Shown: positions 16,743 to 24,632 of the stretch, one piece after another | Position numbering within the stretch: the stretch's first letter is position 1 | Layout of the letters: each line of letters starts with the position of its first letter | NCBI GenBank assembly: GCA_022773585.1 | Contig: JALEZZ010000072.1 | Location: 1-48,434 of the forward strand | Source: Selenomonas sp. | GTDB taxonomy: Bacteria > Bacillota > Negativicutes > Selenomonadales > Selenomonadaceae | Length of the DNA stretch: 48,434 nt | Reading direction: 5' to 3' | Made by a program: the position numbers and the translations under genes | Notes under the pieces: model-generated | The model's database searches: none | What the model saw: only the letters and a program-made list of their open reading frames with translations | What the model was told of the DNA's origin: nothing

Positions 16743-17957
16743 TCATTTTCCTCCTCTGCTGTTCTTCGTCGTTTTGCGTGCTTCCGCCGTCACGCAGCCA
16801 TCAGCGAAACGGAGCGTCAGCGCGTCGCCTGCCTGCACCTGTGCGGCCCGCGTCACGGGCGTCTCCCCTCGTTCGACGACGGCGTAGCCGCGCCGCAGCA
16901 CATGGATGGGGCTCAGGAGCTCGAGGCGCTTCAGCGCCGTGTCCATCGCCTGCTGCTTTTTTTCAAAATCATCTTTTGCGGCGCGCTGGAAGCGCTCGAA
17001 GACTTGGTCGAGCTCCTGGCGGCGCGGTGCGAGCAGCGCCGTGTGCGGATGCTCGAACACGGGCCGGTTCATGGCATACGCGAGGGCGTCGCGCTTGCGC
17101 GCGATCGTGTGGAGCGCGGCCTGCTGCAGGCGGATGGCGAGGCTCTGCACATGCTGCTGGAGCGCGCGCGTGTCTGGCACGGCGAGCTCAGCGGCCTGCG
17201 ACGGCGTCGCGGCGCGCACGTCAGCGGCATCGTCTGCGAGCGTGAAGTCCGTCTCGTGGCCGACAGCCGAGATGACGGGGATGCGCGAAGCGTAGATGGC
17301 CCGGACGACAACTTCCTCGTTGAACGCCAAGAGGTCTTCCATCGAGCCGCCACCGCGCCCAACGATCAGTACGTCGACGAGATATTTTTCATTGAAAAAG
17401 CGAATGGCATCGGCAATCTGCGCGGCCGCGCCCTCGCCCTGCACCTGCACGGGAGACAGCACGAGCTGCACGGAGGGATCGCGCCGCTTCGAGACATGGT
17501 AGATGTCGCGCAGCACGGCACCCGAAATCGACGTCACGACGCCGATTTTGCGCGGGAAGAACGGCAGAGGCTGCTTGTGCGCCTCGTCGAAGAGGCCTTC
17601 GGCCGCGAGCCGTTCCTTGAGCTGCGCGAGTGCCTGCGCAAGCGCGCCCTGTCCCTCGGGCGCAAGGCTGTCGACGTAAAGCTGGTAGACGCCATCGCGC
17701 TCGTAGACGGAGATGCCGCCAGACGCGACGACGCTCTGCCCGTTTTCAGGACGGAAGCGCAGGTATTGCGCGCGCGAGCGGAACATGACGCATTTGAGTG
17801 CCGACGTTGCATCCTTCAGTGTGAAATAGGCGTGGCCCGATGCATAGACTTTGAAATTCGACAGTTCGCCGCGCACCATGAGATGATGGAGCGCCGGCTC
17901 TCCCTGCAGCACGCCCTTGATGAAGCGGTTGACTTCGCTGACGCCATGAATTGCCAT
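16743..17957 (-). CDS. xseA: Exodeoxyribonuclease VII large subunit
   Basis: 404 residues from ATG 17957 (MAIHGVSEVNRFIKGVLQ), with AAGGG upstream. The N-terminal OB domain includes VRGELSNFKVYASGHAYFTL, the catalytic domain has GVVTSISGAVLRDI and GRGGGSMEDLLAFN, and coiled-coil segments follow. It degrades single-stranded DNA into oligonucleotides. It lies downstream of nusB after a terminator. Confidence 0.96.
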   Translation of the reverse strand: MAIHGVSEVNRFIKGVLQGEPALHHLMVRGELSNFKVYASGHAYFTLKDATSALKCVMFRSRAQYLRFRPENGQSVVASGGISVYERDGVYQLYVDSLAPEGQGALAQALAQLKERLAAEGLFDEAHKQPLPFFPRKIGVVTSISGAVLRDIYHVSKRRDPSVQLVLSPVQVQGEGAAAQIADAIRFFNEKYLVDVLIVGRGGGSMEDLLAFNEEVVVRAIYASRIPVISAVGHETDFTLADDAADVRAATPSQAAELAVPDTRALQQHVQSLAIRLQQAALHTIARKRDALAYAMNRPVFEHPHTALLAPRRQELDQVFERFQRAAKDDFEKKQQAMDTALKRLELLSPIHVLRRGYAVVERGETPVTRAAQVQAGDALTLRFADGCVTAEARKTTKNSRGGK

Positions 17958-17976
17958 CTTGTCACGCCCTTCCCTC

Positions 17977-18014
17977 AAAAAAAGAGGCTGCCGCACCTGC
18001 CGTGCACCAGCCTC
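17977..18014 (-). terminator. Rho-independent terminator after nusB
   Basis: Stem GAGGCTG (17984-17990) with CAGCCTC (18008-18014), extended by inner GCAC/GTGC pairing. It is followed on the minus strand by seven T residues (17983-17977). It separates nusB from xseA. Confidence 0.8.
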
Positions 18015-18022
18015 GGTACCTG

Positions 18023-18466
18023 TTACTTCTTCTCGCTCTTTTTCTGGCCCTTCTGCACCATCGCGCCGAGCACGCCGTTGAGGAATTTCGGCGACTCGTC
18101 GGCGCCGTATTTTTTCGCGAGCTCGATGGCTTCGTCGATGGCGACACCGGCATCGACAGCTGTTTCCGCATACTTCATCTCATAGACGGCCATGCGCGCG
18201 ATGTTGCGGTCGATGACGGCCATGCGCGCGACTTTCCAGCCCTTCGACTTTGCGCCGATGGCTTCGTCGAGCACAGAAAGATAGCGGCGCGTGCCATGAA
18301 CGAGGCCCGCGGCGTAATCGCGCGTTTTCGCGGATACATCTTCTTCCGCCTCGTCGAGAGCGGCATCGAGTGCCAGTACTTCCCCGTCCGCGCCTTCGGC
18401 CGGCGGGTTCACGTCGAGCTGGTACAGTGCCTGCAATGCGATTTCCCTTGCTTGTCTACGACTCAT
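18023..18466 (-). CDS. nusB: Transcription antitermination factor NusB
   Basis: 147 residues. The start MSRRQAREIALQALYQLDVN is characteristic, and the C-terminal half carries YAETAVDAGVAIDEAIELAK and FLNGVLGAMVQ. It binds boxA RNA with NusE for antitermination of rRNA operons. The preceding trio of Asp23-related genes is in the same direction, an arrangement common in Firmicutes. The tail is Lys-rich. Confidence 0.95.
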   Translation of the reverse strand: MSRRQAREIALQALYQLDVNPPAEGADGEVLALDAALDEAEEDVSAKTRDYAAGLVHGTRRYLSVLDEAIGAKSKGWKVARMAVIDRNIARMAVYEMKYAETAVDAGVAIDEAIELAKKYGADESPKFLNGVLGAMVQKGQKKSEKK

Positions 18467-18507
18467 TCCTTCAAAAACCTTTTACCTTTCAAATTTAAAT
18501 TCAATGT

Positions 18508-18753
18508 TCAAAACCGATGCCAATACTGGATGCGGTCTGGGAGACGATTGCGCAGCTCCTCGAGGACGCCGCCGCGGTCGATGCGGCCTCCGATGAGGAA
18601 GCCGATGCCGCCGCAGAGCACGAGGAAGACCGTCGGGAAAAAGCCAATCACGAGGACGAAGACGGCGAACAGAAGTCCCGACAGCGTCCCGACGAACTTG
18701 CCGCGATGATGCTCCCAGAGGAAGCGGATGGCGTTCTTGACATCCTCTTTCAT
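18508..18753 (-). CDS. DUF2273 small membrane protein
   Basis: 81 residues with two hydrophobic segments (about residues 20-36 and 38-54) containing FAVFVLVIGFFPTVFLVLCG and FLIGGRID. Size and order behind AmaP and Asp23 match DUF2273 members. The role is not established beyond membership in the alkaline-shock membrane module. Confidence 0.85.
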   Translation of the reverse strand: MKEDVKNAIRFLWEHHRGKFVGTLSGLLFAVFVLVIGFFPTVFLVLCGGIGFLIGGRIDRGGVLEELRNRLPDRIQYWHRF

Positions 18754-18765
18754 AACATCATCACC

Positions 18766-19344
18766 TCAGGAAACGCGGGGCTGGTTCGGCAGCTTCGCCT
18801 GCGTGATCTCAGACACCGAAAGCTCGATTGCGACGTCTGGAAAGCCCAGGAGCGACGAGAGCGCCGCCTGCACGGCTTCGTGGACGGCATCCGCCGTCTC
18901 GCGGACAGGCGTCTCCGTGCCGAGCACGAGCTGGAGAGAGAGACGGATGCTGCTGTCGGCTCCTGTCCCATCGGGGCGGTGGCTCGTGAGCCGTGCATGC
19001 ACATCGCGGACGCCGCGCACATCGCGGGCTGCCCGTTCGGCGACGTCACGCACAGCGGCCGACGCGACCTGGATGCTGCCCGCTGCCCCTGCGACGAGCG
19101 TGAGTTCCCCGCGCGTCTCCTGCCCGCTGCTGCGGACGAGGAGCGAGCTCAGGAGCAGGTGCAGGCCGACGATGAGATAAATGGCAAATCCCGCGAGGCA
19201 CTCCGGGCGCCCCGCATACTGATCCACGAGCGAAAGCCACTCCTGCTGCGGCAGCAGGCGCGCGGCGACAACGAGGAGTGCGCCGCCGCCTGCGATGGAC
19301 ACGAGGGAGAACAGGAACAGCAGGAACCGGTTCAAGATTCCCAT
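18766..19344 (-). CDS. amaP: Alkaline shock response membrane anchor protein AmaP
   Basis: 192 residues from ATG 19344 (MGILNRFLLFLFSLVSIAGG), preceded by GAGGCG; the upstream open frame is Arg-rich and lacks a ribosome site. There are two transmembrane helices (about 7-27 and 55-75) and a C-terminal Asp23-like domain. AmaP tethers Asp23 to the membrane in staphylococci. It sits between the Asp23 gene and DUF2273. Confidence 0.85.
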   Translation of the reverse strand: MGILNRFLLFLFSLVSIAGGGALLVVAARLLPQQEWLSLVDQYAGRPECLAGFAIYLIVGLHLLLSSLLVRSSGQETRGELTLVAGAAGSIQVASAAVRDVAERAARDVRGVRDVHARLTSHRPDGTGADSSIRLSLQLVLGTETPVRETADAVHEAVQAALSSLLGFPDVAIELSVSEITQAKLPNQPRVS

Positions 19345-19357
19345 AGAATCGCCTCTT

Positions 19358-19765
19358 TCAGCGGACGCGGACTTCTTCCTCCTTGGCCTCTGCCTCCGGG
19401 AGGCTGACGCCCTGTACATGGATGTTGACCTCGACGACGGAGAGGCCCGTCATCGTCTCGATGGCCTGCTTGACATTTTCCTGCACGGCGAGAGCAACAT
19501 CCGGGATGCGCACGCCGTACTTCACGATGACGTAGAGGTCGGCGGCTGCTTCCTTCTCGCCGACTTCGACCTTGACGCCCTTGGCAAAATTCTTGCGGCC
19601 GAGCATCTCGGCAATACCGCCGACGAGACCGCCGCTCATGCCGGCAACACCGTCGACTTCCGTCGCAGCTAACCCTGCAATGATGCTGACGACTTCGTCA
19701 GCGATGCGGATGGCGCCGAGGGAATTTGTGCTCTTGACCGTTTTGACTGCCGTTTCTTTTTCCAT
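19358..19765 (-). CDS. Asp23/Gls24 family envelope stress protein
   Basis: 135 residues from ATG 19765, where AGGAGG stands eight bases upstream. Family features: GAIRIADEVVSIIAGLAATE, VDGVAGMSGGLVG, and VEVGEKEAAADLYVIVKYGV followed by IPDVALAVQENVKQAI. It is a cytoplasmic protein recruited to the membrane by AmaP under cell-envelope stress. It is first in the Asp23-AmaP-DUF2273 set. The order is the standard Gram-positive one, retained in this apparently diderm organism. Confidence 0.93.
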   Translation of the reverse strand: MEKETAVKTVKSTNSLGAIRIADEVVSIIAGLAATEVDGVAGMSGGLVGGIAEMLGRKNFAKGVKVEVGEKEAAADLYVIVKYGVRIPDVALAVQENVKQAIETMTGLSVVEVNIHVQGVSLPEAEAKEEEVRVR

Positions 19766-19860
19766 GATGTGACCTCCTAGATGTTCTTTATGCTGCAAAA
19801 ACAAAATTCTGTTAATTTCTGTTTGTATTCGAGACAAAGACAGGGAATTCCTGCTTTTGC

Positions 19861-19902
19861 AAAAAAATTTGAGCCGGAGGGTCAATCCTTCGACTCAAAT
19901 TT
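19861..19902 (-). terminator. Rho-independent terminator after efp
   Basis: 16-bp stem AAATTTGAGCCGGAGG (19865-19880) with CCTTCGACTCAAATTT (19887-19902), allowing two G-U pairs, and a 6-nt loop. On the minus strand it runs into seven T residues (19867-19861). Confidence 0.8.
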
Positions 19903-19932
19903 AGATTCAAATAAGCAATGACCTACCTTCGA

Positions 19933-19983
19933 CACTCCCCCTGCCGCTCACGCGGCCCTCCCCCCTCTGGGAAGGGGGCTGAA
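19933..19983. repeat. GC-rich palindromic interspersed repeat, efp downstream copy
   Basis: CACTCCCCCTGCCGCTCACG, then CGGCCCTCCCCC, then CTCTGGGAAGGGGGCTGAAG. This is the same family as the units at 3818, 13659, 21898 and 40513, eight bases downstream of the efp stop. Confidence 0.65.
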
Positions 19984-19990
19984 GTTTGTG

Positions 19991-20548
19991 TCATGCGCGC
20001 TCGATGTAGTTGCCCGTGCGCGTATCGATGCGCAGGGAGTCGCCTTCGTTGACGAAGAGCGGCACGCGGACTTCGTAGCCCGTCTCGACCTTCGCCATCT
20101 TCGTAGCGCCCGTCGCCGTGTTGCCCTTGACGCTCGGCTCGCATTCCGTGACCTTCAGCGTGACGGAGTTCGGCAGAGAGATGCCGATGATGCGGCCCTT
20201 GAACGTCTGGAGCTGGACTTCCATGTTCTCGAGGAGGAAGTGCAGGGCGTCGCCGAGCGTCTCCTTCGTGATTTCTTCCTGCTCGTACGTCTCCGTGTCC
20301 ATGAACGTGTACATGCCGTCGTTCTCATAGAGATACTGCATCGTGCGCGTCTCGAGATGTGCGGCCGGCATCTTCTCGTTCGGGTTGAACGTGCGCTCGA
20401 CAACGGCGCCCGTCTCGACATTCTTGATCTTCGTGCGGACGAAAGCCGCGCCTTTGCCCGGCTTGACATGCTGGAAATCGACGATCTGCCAGACGCCGCC
20501 ATCGATTTCGATCGTGAGGCCCGTGCGGAAATCAGTACTGTTAATCAT
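19991..20548 (-). CDS. efp: Elongation factor P
   Basis: 185 residues, three OB/KOW-like domains. The tip loop HVKPGKGAAF puts Lys32 at the position modified or used for peptidyl-transferase stimulation. The C-terminal GDSLRIDTRTGNYIERA is the classic EF-P ending. It relieves ribosome stalling at polyproline. It has its own promoter (20605-20633) overlapping the end of the aminopeptidase gene, and a terminator downstream. Confidence 0.97.
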   Translation of the reverse strand: MINSTDFRTGLTIEIDGGVWQIVDFQHVKPGKGAAFVRTKIKNVETGAVVERTFNPNEKMPAAHLETRTMQYLYENDGMYTFMDTETYEQEEITKETLGDALHFLLENMEVQLQTFKGRIIGISLPNSVTLKVTECEPSVKGNTATGATKMAKVETGYEVRVPLFVNEGDSLRIDTRTGNYIERA

Positions 20549-20604
20549 GAACTTATGCCCTCCAATATAGCCTTTCAGCTTCGTTTTACATAGTCAACGC
20601 TACT

Positions 20605-20633
20605 ATTATACCGAATCCGGCGACAGATTTCAA
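20605..20633 (-). promoter_or_regulatory. Sigma-70 promoter of efp
   Basis: On the minus strand, TTGAAA (20633-20628), a 17-base spacer, and a perfect TATAAT (20610-20605), about 57 bases upstream of the efp start. The -35 overlaps the last codons of the aminopeptidase gene. Confidence 0.75.
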
Positions 20634-21697
20634 TGGATTTCAATCAAATTCTTGTCCGCCTTCGTCAGCGGCTCGCAGCCGTCTTCCGTCACGAGGACCG
20701 TGTCCTCGATGCGCAGGCCGCCGAAATCGGGGATGTAGACGCCCGGCTCGTCCGTGATGACGATGCCAGGCTGGAGGCTCTCGCAGGTGCTCTTCGGCGA
20801 GAGGCGCGGCTCCTCGTGAATCTCGAGGCCGACGCAGTGGCCGAGGCCGTGGCCGAAACCGAGATCGTGCTCCTTGAGTTTCGCGCGAACCTTCGCGTCG
20901 ACGTCTTTGCCCGACGCGCCCGGACGGATCAGCGTCAATGCGTACTTCTGCGCCTCGAGCACGGCGTCATAGAGCTCGCGCTGGCGCGCGGACGGCTTGC
21001 CGATGACGACCGTGCGCGTGATGTCGGAATGGTAGCCGCCATAGATGGCGCCGTAGTCCATCGTAACGAACTCCCCTTCTTCGATGACCTTGTCCGTCGC
21101 GACGCCATGCGGCAGTGCACCGCGCACGCCCGAAGCCATGATCGTCGTAAACGACGGGCCCTCGGAGCCATGCGCGCGCATGAAGCTCTCCATGTGCGCG
21201 GCGACGTCGATTTCCGTCATGCCGGCCTTCATGTAGTGGATGACGTCTTCAAACGCTGCATCGGCAATCTCGCAGGCCTTGCGGATCATGGCGATTTCAC
21301 CTTCGTCCTTGAGCTGGCGCAGCGTGTCGAGGCAGAGCGGCGTCTCGAACTTCCGGCCCTTCAGCAACTCCTTGAGCTTCGCATACGTGTCAAAGATCAT
21401 GGCATTGCCCTCAAAGCCGATGGCTTTGGCGTCCTCCTGTTCGAGAACTTCCGCCGTCTTCTTGAGGAGGCCGTCCTTCTGCTCGACGAGCGTGAACTCC
21501 GGCGCTTGCTGCTTCGCCTGCTCCGTATAGCGGCTGTCCGTCACAATATACGCCTTGTCCTTCGTGATGACGAGCGTCGTGTCGTCCCCGCGGAAGCCGC
21601 TGAAATAATGGAGGTTCACCTCCTTCGTCACGACGACGGCATCGAGATGATGCTCGGAAAGAAGGGCGCGAAGTGCGGAAAGACGACGCTGAATCAT
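20630..21697 (-). CDS. pepQ: Xaa-Pro dipeptidase/aminopeptidase (M24 metallopeptidase)
   Basis: 355 residues: an N-terminal creatinase-like domain (RLSALRALLSEHHLDAVVVT) and a C-terminal pita-bread domain. The metal ligands lie in TMDYGAIYGGYHSDITRT, FGHGLGHCVGLEIHEEP and ITDEPGVYIPDFGGLRIEDT. It cleaves X-Pro peptides in the cytoplasm. It commonly precedes efp in Firmicutes, as here; their functional link through proline-containing peptides is suggestive only. The symbol is by family resemblance. Confidence 0.92.
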   Translation of the reverse strand: MIQRRLSALRALLSEHHLDAVVVTKEVNLHYFSGFRGDDTTLVITKDKAYIVTDSRYTEQAKQQAPEFTLVEQKDGLLKKTAEVLEQEDAKAIGFEGNAMIFDTYAKLKELLKGRKFETPLCLDTLRQLKDEGEIAMIRKACEIADAAFEDVIHYMKAGMTEIDVAAHMESFMRAHGSEGPSFTTIMASGVRGALPHGVATDKVIEEGEFVTMDYGAIYGGYHSDITRTVVIGKPSARQRELYDAVLEAQKYALTLIRPGASGKDVDAKVRAKLKEHDLGFGHGLGHCVGLEIHEEPRLSPKSTCESLQPGIVITDEPGVYIPDFGGLRIEDTVLVTEDGCEPLTKADKNLIEIH

Positions 21698-21740
21698 ATG
21701 GAAAGACCTCCAAAAACGATAGAGATAACCGATGCCTCCC

Positions 21741-21998
21741 CCTCTGGGGGCAATGTCATTAAGTTAAGAGACAGGCCCCCTCTAGAGGGGGCTGTCAGCG
21801 AAGCTGACTGGGGGAGTAGTTGGGGGCTGGAGTCAAACAAGCATGCCAAATGTTGCTAAAGGACTTTAGCGACGGCTGCTTTCTTGTCAGTTTCAGCATC
21901 CTACTACTCCTTCCACCGCTTCGCGGTCCCCCTCCCTCTAGAGGGAGGCTGAAGTTTGAATGGCTTCACGCTTAACTTAATGACATTGCCTCTGGGGG
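21741..21998. mobile_element. MITE-like element (238 bp) with 18-bp perfect ends and 10-bp target duplication
   Basis: The element is 21751-21988. Ends are CAATGTCATTAAGTTAAG (21751-21768) and its exact reverse complement CTTAACTTAATGACATTG (21971-21988). It is flanked by the direct repeat CCTCTGGGGG at 21741-21750 and 21989-21998. No coding capacity. Removing it and one duplication restores a palindrome, CCTCCCCC-TCT-GGGGGAGG. Inside are two inverted GC-rich repeat units (about 21774-21820 and 21903-21955). A transposase acting in trans is implied. This fills the 356-base gap between aroQ and the aminopeptidase gene. Confidence 0.8.
21774..21955. repeat. Paired inverted GC-rich repeat units inside the MITE-like element
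   Basis: The left unit contains GCCCCCTCTAGAGGGGGC, GTCAGCGAAGCTGAC and GGGGGAGTAGT (about 21774-21820). The right unit has ACTACTCCTTCCACCGC, CCGCTTCGCGG and CCTCCCTCTAGAGGGAGG (about 21903-21952). They have the same arrangement as the cassette inside the U32 gene (3818-4021). Confidence 0.7.
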
Positions 21999-22053
21999 AG
22001 GTGCCGAACGAATGTGAGGCGGAGAGGGTAGCGGCGTAAGAGATTCTCGATTC

Positions 22054-22494
22054 TTACGACAATCTGTCGATGACGGCTTCGAGCGCGGCCATGTAGCTAT
22101 AGGCGCCGAGGCCGCAAATCTGGCCGAGGCAGACGGGAGCGAGCACCGACGTGTGGCGGAACTCCTCGCGCTTGTGGATGTTCGAGAGATGAATCTCGAT
22201 GACGGGGACGTCAATGCTCGCGATGGCGTCGCGCAGGGCGATGCTGTAATGCGTGTAAGCGCCGGCATTGAAGATGATGTAGTCGAACTTGCCGCGCGCC
22301 TCCTGAATGGCATCGACGAGCGCGCCTTCGTGGTTCGACTGGTAGAACGAGATGGCGACGCCCGCCTCCGTCGCGCGCGTTTCCATGCGCTGCTCGATGT
22401 CGTGGAGCGTCGTGTGACCATAGATTTCCGGCTCGCGCGTGCCGAGCAGGTTCAGATTCGGCCCGTTGAGGACCAAGACATTTCCTTTTGCCAT
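22054..22494 (-). CDS. aroQ: 3-dehydroquinate dehydratase, type II
   Basis: 146 residues. Active-site opening VLVLNGPNLNLLGTREPEIY, central YQSNHEGALVDAIQEA and INAGAYTHYS-type FNAGAYTHYSIALRDAI, and the HLSNIHKREEFRHTS loop are all present. It catalyses the third shikimate step by trans-dehydration. The start ATG at 22494 follows acylphosphatase by nine bases. Confidence 0.96.
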   Translation of the reverse strand: MAKGNVLVLNGPNLNLLGTREPEIYGHTTLHDIEQRMETRATEAGVAISFYQSNHEGALVDAIQEARGKFDYIIFNAGAYTHYSIALRDAIASIDVPVIEIHLSNIHKREEFRHTSVLAPVCLGQICGLGAYSYMAALEAVIDRLS

Positions 22495-22503
22495 TCTATC
22501 ACC

Positions 22504-22785
22504 TCAATAGCGGATTTTAAAGCTCGTCTCGTCCGGCTGAACATCAATGGCTTCGAGCGAAAACGCATTCACATGAATGAAGTAGTTGCCCTTGCGGATG
22601 ATGGCTTCGAGCTTGTCAATCTTGTCCTGCGTGCCCTGCAGCTCCATGTCGACCGTGCCGTCCTCCATGTTGCGGACCCAGCCCGTGACGCCGAGGTCCA
22701 TCGCATTCTGCTGCACGTACATGCGGAAGCCGACGCCCTGCACGCGGCCTTCTGCCTTGCCAAAATAACGAATCATGTCTGCCAT
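22504..22785 (-). CDS. acyP: Acylphosphatase
   Basis: 93 residues. The phosphate-binding loop GRVQGVGFRMYVQ and the downstream GVTGWVRNMEDGTVDMELQG are diagnostic, including the Arg in the loop and the Asn in VRN. It hydrolyses acyl phosphates. It lies between the smaller U32 gene and aroQ. Confidence 0.94.
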   Translation of the reverse strand: MADMIRYFGKAEGRVQGVGFRMYVQQNAMDLGVTGWVRNMEDGTVDMELQGTQDKIDKLEAIIRKGNYFIHVNAFSLEAIDVQPDETSFKIRY

Positions 22786-22802
22786 AGAAATCCTTCCTTT
22801 CT

Positions 22803-24020
22803 TCAGGCGTCCCTGCGCAAAATTGCGAAGGGTTCGACGGGGTTGTCCATGCGGATGTGGACGATCTGCTGCGGATGCGGCGCGGCCGCAATCGGCGTGC
22901 CGTCTTCGTCCGTCATCTCGCGCAGCACCTGGCGGAACCCTTTCGCCTTTGGCTGAAACAGCTCGATCTCTTCGCCGAGCTTCATGTGGTTGCGCTGCTC
23001 GACCGTCGCCAAGCCCGTCGCTGCGTCGTAGTCGCGCACGAGGCCGACGAATTCCGACGATTGCTCATACGACGACGAACCATAGATCTGATCGTCAGCC
23101 GTCGGCTGGTGAAAAGCGAAACCCGTCGTATAGGCGCGGTGCGAGACCTTGCCGAGCTCAGCTGTCCAGGCTGGATCGATGGCGAAGTGCTCCGGGTCCT
23201 CAAAATAGCGGTCGATGGCCATGCGGTAGGCCTTCGTGACGCTCGCGACGTAGTGAACGCTCTTCATGCGGCCCTCGATCTTGAGGCTGTCAACGCCGCT
23301 CTTGATGAGTTCCGAAAGATGCGGCAGCAGGCAGAGGTCCTTGGAATTGAGGATGTACGTGCCGCGCTCATCTTCCTCGATTGGGAAATACTGTCCGGGT
23401 CGCGTCTCCTCGACGAGAGCGTAACGCCAGCGGCACGACTGCGCGCAGGCGCCGCGGTTCGAGTCGCGGCCCGTGAAGTAGTTCGAGAGCAGGCAGCGGC
23501 CTGACATCGAGATGCACATCGCGCCGTGCACGAACATTTCGAGCTCGACGGGAACGGCCTTGCGGATGGCGGCGATTTCCGCAATGGAAAGCTCGCGAGC
23601 GAGGACGACACGCTGCGCACCGAGCGCCTGCCAAGCCTTGACGGCCGCGCTGTTGACGGTATTCGCCTGCGTGCTGACATGGAGCGGCAGGTTCGGCACC
23701 TTTTCGCGGGCAATCGAAAAGACGCCGAGATCAGCAACGAGCAGCGCGTCAACGCCGATGGCCTCAAGGTCGCGCAGGTACTCTGGCAGCCCGGCGAGGT
23801 CGCCGTCATGTGGATAGATGTTGACGGTCACGTAGACCTTGCAACCATGCGCATGGGCAAATTCCGTGCCCTCCGCGAGCTCTTCGCGCGAAAAATTGCC
23901 GCCGAGCGCCCGCAGGCCGAAGGACTTGCCGCCGAGATAGACGGCATCGGCGCCATAGAGCACCGCCATCTTGAGCTTTTCGAGCGTCCCCGCCGGCGCG
24001 AGGAGTTCGGGTTTCTTCAT
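22803..24020 (-). CDS. U32 family peptidase-like tRNA hydroxylation protein
   Basis: 405 residues from ATG 24020, chosen because GGGG is eight bases upstream (an ATG six bases earlier is too close to it). It starts MKKPELLAPAGTLEKLK. The signature EMFVHGAMCISMSGRCLLSN precedes RDSNRGACAQSCRWRY, giving the conserved Cys set. Homologues (YrrO/TrhP type) act with iron-sulfur clusters in 5-hydroxyuridine formation at tRNA position 34, and the neighbour trmR encodes the methyltransferase that acts on the same base, supporting that role. The tail carries a C-terminal beta domain. Confidence 0.9.
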   Translation of the reverse strand: MKKPELLAPAGTLEKLKMAVLYGADAVYLGGKSFGLRALGGNFSREELAEGTEFAHAHGCKVYVTVNIYPHDGDLAGLPEYLRDLEAIGVDALLVADLGVFSIAREKVPNLPLHVSTQANTVNSAAVKAWQALGAQRVVLARELSIAEIAAIRKAVPVELEMFVHGAMCISMSGRCLLSNYFTGRDSNRGACAQSCRWRYALVEETRPGQYFPIEEDERGTYILNSKDLCLLPHLSELIKSGVDSLKIEGRMKSVHYVASVTKAYRMAIDRYFEDPEHFAIDPAWTAELGKVSHRAYTTGFAFHQPTADDQIYGSSSYEQSSEFVGLVRDYDAATGLATVEQRNHMKLGEEIELFQPKAKGFRQVLREMTDEDGTPIAAAPHPQQIVHIRMDNPVEPFAILRRDA

Positions 24021-24035
24021 CGTCATTTCCCCTTG

Positions 24036-24632
24036 TTATTTTCGCCGCGTCAGTGCGAGGCCGTCGCCGCGCGGGTAAATCTTTGTCGTGTAGGGCGGCG
24101 TGTTTGCGAGTTCGAGATAGCGCTGGAGGCGCTCGACAATCGTTTCAAAGCGGCGCGGCATCATGACGGGATGCAGAACGTAGCCGCGAAACAGCACGTT
24201 ATCCGCCACGATGACGCCGCCCTGTTCGAGCATCGGCGTCGCTTTCTCGAAGTAGTCAGGATACTGCCCCTTCGCGGCATCGATAAAGATGAAATCGTAC
24301 GTTCTCCCCTGCTCCCGCAGGACATCCAGCATGTCGCCCGCATCGCCGAGATGCTGCGTGACGCGGCGGCCGAGCGGCGAGCGCGCGAGGAATGCTTTTG
24401 CTGTCTCATAGCGCTCGGGCAAGAGCTCGATCGTCTCGACCGTGCAGTCCGCAGACGCAAGCGAAAGCGCGAGAAGTGCGGAGTAGCCGATGGCCGTACC
24501 GAGCTCGAGAATGCGGTGCGGCTGTGCCTGCCGCACAAATTCCGCATAGAAGCGGCGACCGTGCTCATTGAGGATTGGCACATGATGCGCCTTTGCATAC
24601 GCTTCCATTTCCGCGCGGAGCGCCTCCATCAA
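24036..24632 (-). CDS. trmR: O-methyltransferase, TrmR-like (tRNA 5-hydroxyuridine methylation)
   Basis: 198 residues of a class I SAM methyltransferase. LELGTAIGYSALLAL is motif I and YDFIFIDAAKGQYPDYF is the metal-binding region typical of YrrM-type enzymes. In B. subtilis the homologue methylates 5-hydroxyuridine-34 in tRNA. It sits directly upstream of the U32 gene and overlaps mltG by four bases, the same order as the B. subtilis yrr cluster. Confidence 0.88.
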   Translation of the reverse strand: MMEALRAEMEAYAKAHHVPILNEHGRRFYAEFVRQAQPHRILELGTAIGYSALLALSLASADCTVETIELLPERYETAKAFLARSPLGRRVTQHLGDAGDMLDVLREQGRTYDFIFIDAAKGQYPDYFEKATPMLEQGGVIVADNVLFRGYVLHPVMMPRRFETIVERLQRYLELANTPPYTTKIYPRGDGLALTRRK

